Shown piece by piece: positions 6,384 through 10,029 of a stretch of DNA of 10,029 bases. The translations under genes and the position numbers were made by a program. The stretch comes from JANNRW01 sp031401815. GTDB lineage: Bacteria > Desulfobacterota > Desulfuromonadia > Geobacterales > DSM-12255. The stretch spans positions 1 through 10,029 of the forward strand of contig JANNRW010000245.1 of NCBI GenBank assembly GCA_031401815.1, in the 5' to 3' direction. Each line of letters begins with the position of its first letter. Within the stretch, counting starts at the first letter, position 1. The notes beneath the pieces are model-generated. The model ran no database searches. It was not told the DNA's origin and was given only the letters and a program-made list of their open reading frames with translations.

Positions 6384-8005
6384 TACTGAGCCTCCTCTGT
6401 TGATTGTGGTAGCTTTATAGAGTATCTGTTGCCCCCTTCGAGACCCTCTTCAATTTCAAAACCATTACCGTTTTTTTCCAGGATTATTTTGCAAAGTGGC
6501 AGACCAACGCCGATTCCAAGCTCCTCAGTTGATGAAAACGGAGCGATCAAGGACTCTTTAATCTCCCTGGGGAGTGGCGCTCCATCATCGCTGACAGTTA
6601 TGACCAGCATCTTGTCCCTGCGGAAGGTCTTTACTTGGATATGTCTTGCATCTGGCTGATTTTCTGCAATATGTGTCATGACGGTTTTGAGGCAGAATGA
6701 AATCTGCTTGTAATCAAGCTTTGCCGGAGGGAGATCCGGATCAAGAGTGGTTTCGATGAATACATTTCTGTCACTTATTGTGGGCTCGATTTCCGTAATT
6801 ACAGAAATTACCAGCTGGTTGATATCCCAGTAGTCTATTACAGGATGAATAGAGTCCGAGTAGTTAAGGACATCTTCAAGTACTTTATCAAGATGCTTTG
6901 CTTCGGTGACTATGTATTCAAGGTACTCCTTTCTCTTCAGGATGTTATCAGGATTTTTCAGGAGAGAACGGGCATATCCGCCGATTGCGGTAAGCGGGTT
7001 TCTTATAGAGTGGGCAATACTTGAGGTTACTCGTCCCACTACTGCCATCTTCTCCATCCTGACAATCAGTTGCTGCTGCTCCTGTAGTTTAATATTAGCT
7101 CTTGAGAGTTTCTCAACCTCCTCCTGAAGCCTTTCATATAATGAGGCTCGTTCAATTGCAAAGGCAACAGGAAAGGCGAAAGTCTGCATGGTCTGCATGT
7201 CGCGGGGGGCGATAGGCTTGTTGGTGACGAAGTTATCGGTAAGCAGAATCCCGATATTGCGGTTGCGCGATATAAGAGGCATGATGAGGAACTGTTCAAC
7301 CCCAAGAGCTGACCTGACCCGATCATCAATCTGCGGATTTCCGGATGCGTGCTCAACCAGAATCGGGCGCTTTTCGCGCAGAGATATGTTGAATATGTGA
7401 GTTGCATCACCACAGGGGGTGCTCAGCAACTCAAGAATGTCCTGAAACTTGGCTCGCTCGGAAGAGAGTTTTGTCTTGTAAAACTGCTTGGAGAGCTGGT
7501 TCAGGGAGAAGTTGCTTCGATCAACTTCATCCCATATTTGCCAGGCCTCCTCATAATTACGTGGCCCTACACCAAGATGCCCCTTCAATGTTTTCTGGTC
7601 TTTGTCAGCCATCAAAAGAAAAGCCCTGTTCATCCCGAACCCTTTTCCGGATGTAATGGCTGTCATTGCAACTGAAAGAATTTCGTCAAGCTCCATGGAA
7701 GTCTGCAATACATTGCTCAGTTCATGAAGAAACTTAATCTCGCGACTTTTGCTTGTAAGGAAACTTGAAAGCGACAGCAGATAACTCTTTTGATCCTTAT
7801 ACTCTTCACGCAGGATTGTTATGACGGAGGTAAACAGATCACCTTCAGGAATTCTTGCAAGATCCCGGATGAAAACAGGGCAGTCGAGACACTTTTCAAC
7901 CAGACGCTTCCGCTGAGAGGAGTAAAGGTATTCATCCCCCTCCTCGATATTCGGACATTCCAGAGGATTGTGTTCAGGATTGAACCAGCAGCACTCGAGT
8001 TTCAT
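6383..8005 (-). CDS. Cytoplasmic GAF-domain sensor histidine kinase with Cys-rich N-terminus
   Basis: A 540-residue kinase counted from ATG 8005, which has GGAG 6 nt upstream. An in-frame ATG at 8083 would add 26 residues but has no ribosome site and lies within the likely promoter, so it is rejected. Residues 1-45 contain C5, C6, C17, C39 and C42 (CC, later CxxC), a possible metal or Fe-S site. A linker helix leads to a GAF domain at about 92-285, then a coiled coil (about 290-320), a HisKA region with H332 in AHSIRNPL, and a HATPase_c domain with G1 box DDG (473-475), PFSST (489-493) and GIGVGL (497-502). No membrane segment is present, so it senses a cytoplasmic cue. Oddities: Ser instead of Glu/Asp follows the phospho-His, and the N-box asparagines are replaced (T441 and H445 by my alignment). 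It is the first gene of the unit and the presumed partner of the receiver that overlaps its stop. Confidence 0.9.
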   Translation of the reverse strand: MKLECCWFNPEHNPLECPNIEEGDEYLYSSQRKRLVEKCLDCPVFIRDLARIPEGDLFTSVITILREEYKDQKSYLLSLSSFLTSKSREIKFLHELSNVLQTSMELDEILSVAMTAITSGKGFGMNRAFLLMADKDQKTLKGHLGVGPRNYEEAWQIWDEVDRSNFSLNQLSKQFYKTKLSSERAKFQDILELLSTPCGDATHIFNISLREKRPILVEHASGNPQIDDRVRSALGVEQFLIMPLISRNRNIGILLTDNFVTNKPIAPRDMQTMQTFAFPVAFAIERASLYERLQEEVEKLSRANIKLQEQQQLIVRMEKMAVVGRVTSSIAHSIRNPLTAIGGYARSLLKNPDNILKRKEYLEYIVTEAKHLDKVLEDVLNYSDSIHPVIDYWDINQLVISVITEIEPTISDRNVFIETTLDPDLPPAKLDYKQISFCLKTVMTHIAENQPDARHIQVKTFRRDKMLVITVSDDGAPLPREIKESLIAPFSSTEELGIGVGLPLCKIILEKNGNGFEIEEGLEGGNRYSIKLPQSTEEAQ

Positions 8006-8059
8006 CAAATTCTCCGGAAAAAAGAAGATATAAGAGGTGTAAAAGAAGATAGCTTCATC

Positions 8060-8087
8060 ATTATAGCAGTCAAATCCTGACATGCAA
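8060..8087 (-). promoter_or_regulatory. Putative sigma-70 promoter of the kinase-to-galT unit
   Basis: On the minus strand a perfect TATAAT (8060-8065) lies 16 bp downstream of TTGCAT (8082-8087), a half-match to TTGACA. Transcription would begin near 8053, leaving a leader of about 48 nt before the ATG at 8005 with its GGAG. Its placement over the ATG at 8083 supports the shorter kinase. No operator palindrome is evident next to it. Confidence 0.5.
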
Positions 8088-8300
8088 CAGAGGCGTTTAA
8101 AGGTAATTGCCGAATTTGATTATACATACTGCGCAAGTTATGACCAATCTCTTATCTTTCAAATTCTTTATCCGAGCAGCCAAGACAGGCTCATCTGCCA
8201 TCCGTCCAGACTTCCACACAAAAGCTGCTCAGCCTGCTCGATAAATCTAGAACTTAAAAAGGAAAGCCCTTAACCCAATGGGTGAAGTTTCTTCTTTCAC

Positions 8301-8340
8301 GTTTTTCAGGTTTTATCAGGTGTTATCGGCCTTTATTTGG
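8301..8340. repeat. 10-bp degenerate tandem repeat, four units
   Basis: Four units in exact 10-bp register read GTTTTTCAGG, TTTTATCAGG, TGTTATCGGC and CTTTATTTGG. The first three share a T-rich half followed by TCRGS; the fourth is the weakest. The period equals one DNA helical turn, so the repeated faces would lie on one side of the helix. It could be a regulatory site for the mntA-like gene 90 nt downstream or merely a member of a dispersed intergenic repeat family; position alone does not decide. Confidence 0.6.
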
Positions 8341-8395
8341 CTAAGTGCCGTTTTTGGGTTTAATGTCCCAACAATTTTACTCTTCATATCCGCCG

Positions 8396-8422
8396 TTGTG
8401 ATGTCTTCTGTTTTGTGATACT
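8396..8422 (+). promoter_or_regulatory. Weak candidate promoter for the mntA-hepT pair
   Basis: TTGTGA (8396-8401) and GATACT (8417-8422, with an upstream TG at 8414-8416 region) lie 15 bp apart, a short spacing with about four of six matches in each box. The -10 ends 8 nt before the ATG at 8431, so a transcript from here would be essentially leaderless. That fits the absence of a Shine-Dalgarno but is weak evidence. Confidence 0.25.
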
Positions 8423-8430
8423 AAATACTT

Positions 8431-8721
8431 ATGGGCAAAGAAGAGATCATTAATATAATCCGAAACAGCAAGCAGGAAATCGGAACCCGTTATGGAGTCA
8501 ACCGGTTGGGATTGTTCGGTTCGTATGTGCGCGAGCAGCAACGGAAAAAGAGCGACATCGACATCCTCGTCTCTTTTGACCGGGATATTGATCTGTTCGA
8601 GTTTATTGACCTGCGGGAGTTTTTGGAGGCACGACTCCATCACAAGGTCGATCTCGTCATGGAGAAGAGCCTGAAACCCGTCCTCGGCAAGCGCATACTC
8701 ATCGAGGTGGAGTATGTATAA
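8431..8721 (+). CDS. mntA: MntA-type antitoxin, minimal nucleotidyltransferase
   Basis: A 96-residue minimal nucleotidyltransferase. The family signature GSx10DxD is exact: G30-S31, ten residues, then D42-I43-D44. A third acidic residue in KVDLV (D74) completes the expected metal site. In characterised MntA/HepT systems this protein neutralises the HEPN toxin by adding AMP groups to the tyrosine of its RxxxxHxY motif; the intact catalytic triad here suggests the same activity. The gene overlaps the downstream hepT-like gene by 8 nt, the usual arrangement. No Shine-Dalgarno is seen before the ATG; the upstream bases are AT-rich, so translation may be leaderless. An alternative is a stand-alone nucleotidyltransferase, but the overlapping HEPN gene makes that unlikely. 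Confidence 0.9.
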   Translation: MGKEEIINIIRNSKQEIGTRYGVNRLGLFGSYVREQQRKKSDIDILVSFDRDIDLFEFIDLREFLEARLHHKVDLVMEKSLKPVLGKRILIEVEYV

Positions 8722-9049
8722 AGGGCGGGAGATAGCCGACTATCTTAATGATATTAACGCAGCCATCGAAGAGGTCGAGGAGTTTACCCTCGGTATGACC
8801 TTTGAGGCGTTTGCTCTGGACAAGAAAACTGTCAATGCAGTCATCAGGAGCCTTGAAGTGCTGGGAGAGGCTACAAAAGGTATTCCTGCAACTTTCCGCA
8901 GAAAGCATCCTGATATCCCCTGGAGCAAGATGGTTGGCATGCGTGATGTACTTATTCATGACTATATGGGAGTCGATCTTAAAACAGTTTGGAAGGTTGC
9001 GGTGGAAAGGCTACCGGAACTTCGTGTTTTGCTTGAAGCATTGCGCTGA
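8714..9049 (+). CDS. hepT: HepT-like HEPN toxin (DUF86 ribonuclease)
   Basis: A 111-residue all-helical HEPN protein of the DUF86 family. The catalytic motif R-x4-H-x-Y is complete: R77, H82 and Y84 in RDVLIHDY. R and H are the RNase residues, and Y84 is the expected site of AMPylation by the paired nucleotidyltransferase. Other family marks are the N-terminal helix ending in EVEEF, the AVIRSLEVLGEA helix (42-53) and IPWSKMVGMRD (68-78). The ATG lies inside the end of the mntA-like gene, with GAGG about 6 nt before it, so expression is coupled. In the cell it would cleave RNA and arrest growth when antitoxin is lost; a role in plasmid-like maintenance or phage defence is inference from related pairs. 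Length is typical and nothing looks broken. Confidence 0.9.
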   Translation: MYKGREIADYLNDINAAIEEVEEFTLGMTFEAFALDKKTVNAVIRSLEVLGEATKGIPATFRRKHPDIPWSKMVGMRDVLIHDYMGVDLKTVWKVAVERLPELRVLLEALR

Positions 9050-9204
9050 GATAGCTTCTGTCCCTTCAAGGTTCCAGTGAGTGACTCTTAAAGGTCTCCT
9101 CATGGACTCCAGCGTAAAGTACGAAGCCAAAGCCATAGACGAATGATCGGCACCATTTTGATGATAGTTGAATTGATTTGCGTGCTCATTTACCTCTCGC
9201 TGAT

Positions 9205-9405
9205 TCAGTTTCCTTGAATACTCCAGCGAATAATTTGGCCATATTCATTGAACTTCTCAGGCGGCAGACTCACTGTCTCGTATATCTTCAACCCGCCATC
9301 AATGGCGCAAAGACGATCCACCTCCGCAACCATCTGTATCTGAGGCCACGTGACACAGCCGGTGATAAGCTCCAATAATATCAAAAGCGCTGCCAGTCGT
9401 TTCAT
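9205..9405 (-). CDS. Small putative lipoprotein, probably C-terminally truncated
   Basis: A 66-residue protein with a lipoprotein signal: K2-R3, a hydrophobic run 4-14 and the lipobox ITGC with C17 as the lipidated cysteine. The mature part carries a distinctive LCAIDGGLKIYETV stretch (32-45) followed by LPPEKF and YGQ (48-58). I recall similar DGG-K-YE-V-LPPEKF segments in longer proteobacterial lipoproteins of about 150 residues, so the abrupt end after GQII (RWSIQGN) suggests a truncation or frameshift. I could not find the missing part in the other frames downstream. A strong AGGGGGAG lies about 6 nt before the ATG, so it is probably translated. It stands alone, convergent with hepT, in what appears to be accessory DNA. 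Function is unknown. Confidence 0.6.
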   Translation of the reverse strand: MKRLAALLILLELITGCVTWPQIQMVAEVDRLCAIDGGLKIYETVSLPPEKFNEYGQIIRWSIQGN

Positions 9406-9894
9406 GCTGTTCTCCCCCTGTATATCCTGCGTAATTGTTTGTGAAAGAGCCCGGTCGTCCCCGCCACCGGTTGTAAGAAATGCATAAGAAATTGGTTCAC
9501 AACCGCCTACAACTTTAGCCCTCCTCCGCCAGAGGGGATGTTTTACTGCTTTAAAATGGTTTTACTAGAAGCAAGTGTATAGCCAGGAAATGAAAAATGG
9601 GGAAACTCAGTCCTGATAGCAGGTCAAATTCCCCATTTGTTGCCCACTTTGAGTTTTGCATCCGCTTCTCACTATTGATAGCATTTTAATAAAGATGGAA
9701 TTATTAACTGATATGTTGGAGTTGGATCTCTGTCAACATTTGTTTCGAGAACAGCTGTTTTGTAATAGTAAAAAATGAATTGACAATTAATATCTTTGTT
9801 CTAGATTTAACCAGCATCTTTATGGAAATAATGTTTTCTATAGTGGTGTCCACAAATACTTGGATATTTATTACACAGGTAAAGGAGAATCGGT
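9406..9894. other. Gene-free accessory region left of the transposase fragment
   Basis: About 490 nt with no credible gene. From about 9460 to 9510 it has GGTTGT and ACAACC arms that could form a hairpin; 9595-9638 carries a 10-bp inverted repeat; from about 9660 on it is noticeably AT-rich. A TTGACA (9780-9785) and TAGATT (9802-9807) 16 bp apart form a possible plus-strand promoter pointing at the transposase 3' end, but AT-rich DNA gives such matches by chance. A 64-codon minus-strand frame beginning inside the transposase stop (9704-9898) lacks protein-like features. The region is most simply read as the tail of an insertion element plus remnants. Confidence 0.5.
9595..9638. repeat. Perfect 10-bp inverted repeat with competing second pairing
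   Basis: AAATGGGGAA (9595-9604) and TTCCCCATTT (9629-9638) are perfect inverted copies around a 24-nt loop. The left arm also overlaps AAACTCA (9603-9609), which is complementary to TGAGTTT (9650-9656), so two mutually interfering hairpins are possible. Blocks of this GGTCAAATTCCCCA style remind me of the multiple terminal repeats of IS21-like elements, so a relic IS end is my favoured reading. A terminator is less likely, as no T-run follows the stem. Confidence 0.6.
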
Positions 9895-10029
9895 TCATCC
9901 GCAGAATCTGTGGGTGACATCAGGCTCAGGCAGTTTCCCAAGCGTGTGATATAGCGCTAGTTTTATGACTTCATAGCTCTTAAAACCGTAAGCTTTTTTA
10001 GTGGTGACTTTTGCTTTGTTGTTTAGACC
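9895..10029 (-). mobile_element. Transposase C-terminal end (ISL3-like), gene continues beyond window
   Basis: Reading leftward from the right edge, 44 codons are open to a TGA at 9895-9897. The peptide begins GLNNKAKVTTKKAYGFKSYE and continues to LALYHTLGKLPEP and THRFCG. The NNKxK...AYGF block is the characteristic end of ISL3-family (IS204/IS1001/IS1165) DDE transposases, where a basic NxxKxxxRxAYGF segment closes the catalytic domain. The acidic triad would lie outside the window. Whether the element is intact cannot be judged, and its left terminal repeat was not identified with confidence in the gene-free DNA beyond the stop. It marks the right part of the window as mobile or recombining DNA. 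Confidence 0.6.

Larger units (their letters stand above)
8088..8430. other. Divergent intergenic region between kinase and toxin-antitoxin pair
   Basis: About 340 nt without a gene separate the leftward kinase unit from the rightward mntA-hepT pair. It holds an inverted pair, CGAGCAG (8173-8179) and CTGCTCG (8234-8240), with GCTGCTC (8224-8230) as an alternative partner of 8174-8180. A weak ACCCAATGGGT palindrome lies near 8273-8283, and a 10-bp periodic repeat spans 8301-8340. I see no open frame with a ribosome site and no T-tailed hairpin. Confidence 0.55.

Noticed and set aside
8006..8083. A 26-codon longer start for the histidine kinase at 8083.
   Set aside because: No ribosome site precedes it, and the TATAAT/TTGCAT promoter overlaps this segment; ATG 8005 has a good GGAG.
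9079..9087. GAGTGACTC palindrome after hepT as a terminator.
   Set aside because: The stem is only 4 bp and is not followed by a T-run.
9100..9189. A 29-codon minus-strand frame (ending LRTLRWSP) preceded by GAGAGG.
   Set aside because: The spacing to ATG is only 3 nt, the peptide has no recognisable features, and frames this short are expected by chance.
9460..9540. Possible integron attC site from the GTTGT/ACAAC inverted segments.
   Set aside because: The required RYYYAAC and GTTRRRY core sites are not present in the right arrangement, and no integrase is seen.
9704..9898. A 64-codon minus-strand frame starting within the transposase stop codon.
   Set aside because: The DNA is AT-rich, the product lacks domain-like features, and there is no proper ribosome site.

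Overview
The window is bacterial and looks like a Geobacter-type member of the Desulfuromonadia (formerly Deltaproteobacteria). That placement is inference from gene content and protein style: a GAF-domain histidine kinase with a cysteine-rich N-terminus paired with a stand-alone receiver, a nucleotidyltransferase fused to a phosphomannomutase-like domain, and a GH57 glycosidase next to a GalT-like enzyme. There is no rRNA or marker gene to confirm it.

Right to left on the minus strand, 8087 to 147 holds one tightly packed five-gene unit: promoter, histidine kinase (start corrected to 8005), single-domain response regulator, sugar-1-phosphate nucleotidyltransferase/phosphomannomutase-like fusion, GH57 glycosidase, and GalT-family nucleotidyl transferase. 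The kinase and receiver genes overlap in a TAATG, and the receiver is followed after 3 nt by the fusion gene. GH57 and galT follow with gaps of 58 and 71 nt. The unit combines phosphorelay signalling with enzymes of the hexose-1-phosphate, NDP-sugar and alpha-glucan node. The receiver has no DNA-binding domain, so any control it exerts would be through a partner protein.

On the plus strand, 8431 to 9049 encodes a MntA/HepT-type toxin-antitoxin pair: a minimal nucleotidyltransferase (GSx10DxD) whose gene overlaps by 8 nt the gene for a HEPN RNase with the R-x4-H-x-Y motif. The mntA-like gene has no visible Shine-Dalgarno and may be leaderless.

From 9050 to the end the window looks like accessory or decayed DNA: a short minus-strand lipoprotein gene that is probably truncated, about 490 nt of gene-free DNA with a perfect 10-bp inverted repeat, and the last 44 codons of a transposase (ISL3-like by appearance) entering from the right edge.

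Three intergenic spots carry short degenerate tandem repeats with different periods: 8 bp at 99-122, 7 bp at 1221-1248 and 10 bp at 8301-8340. I see no CRISPR array, tRNA or rRNA. I found no convincing wholly new system. The points most worth checking are the phosphomannomutase domain with every catalytic loop altered, the kinase with a Cys-rich N-terminus and altered N-box, and the association of this pair with sugar enzymes.
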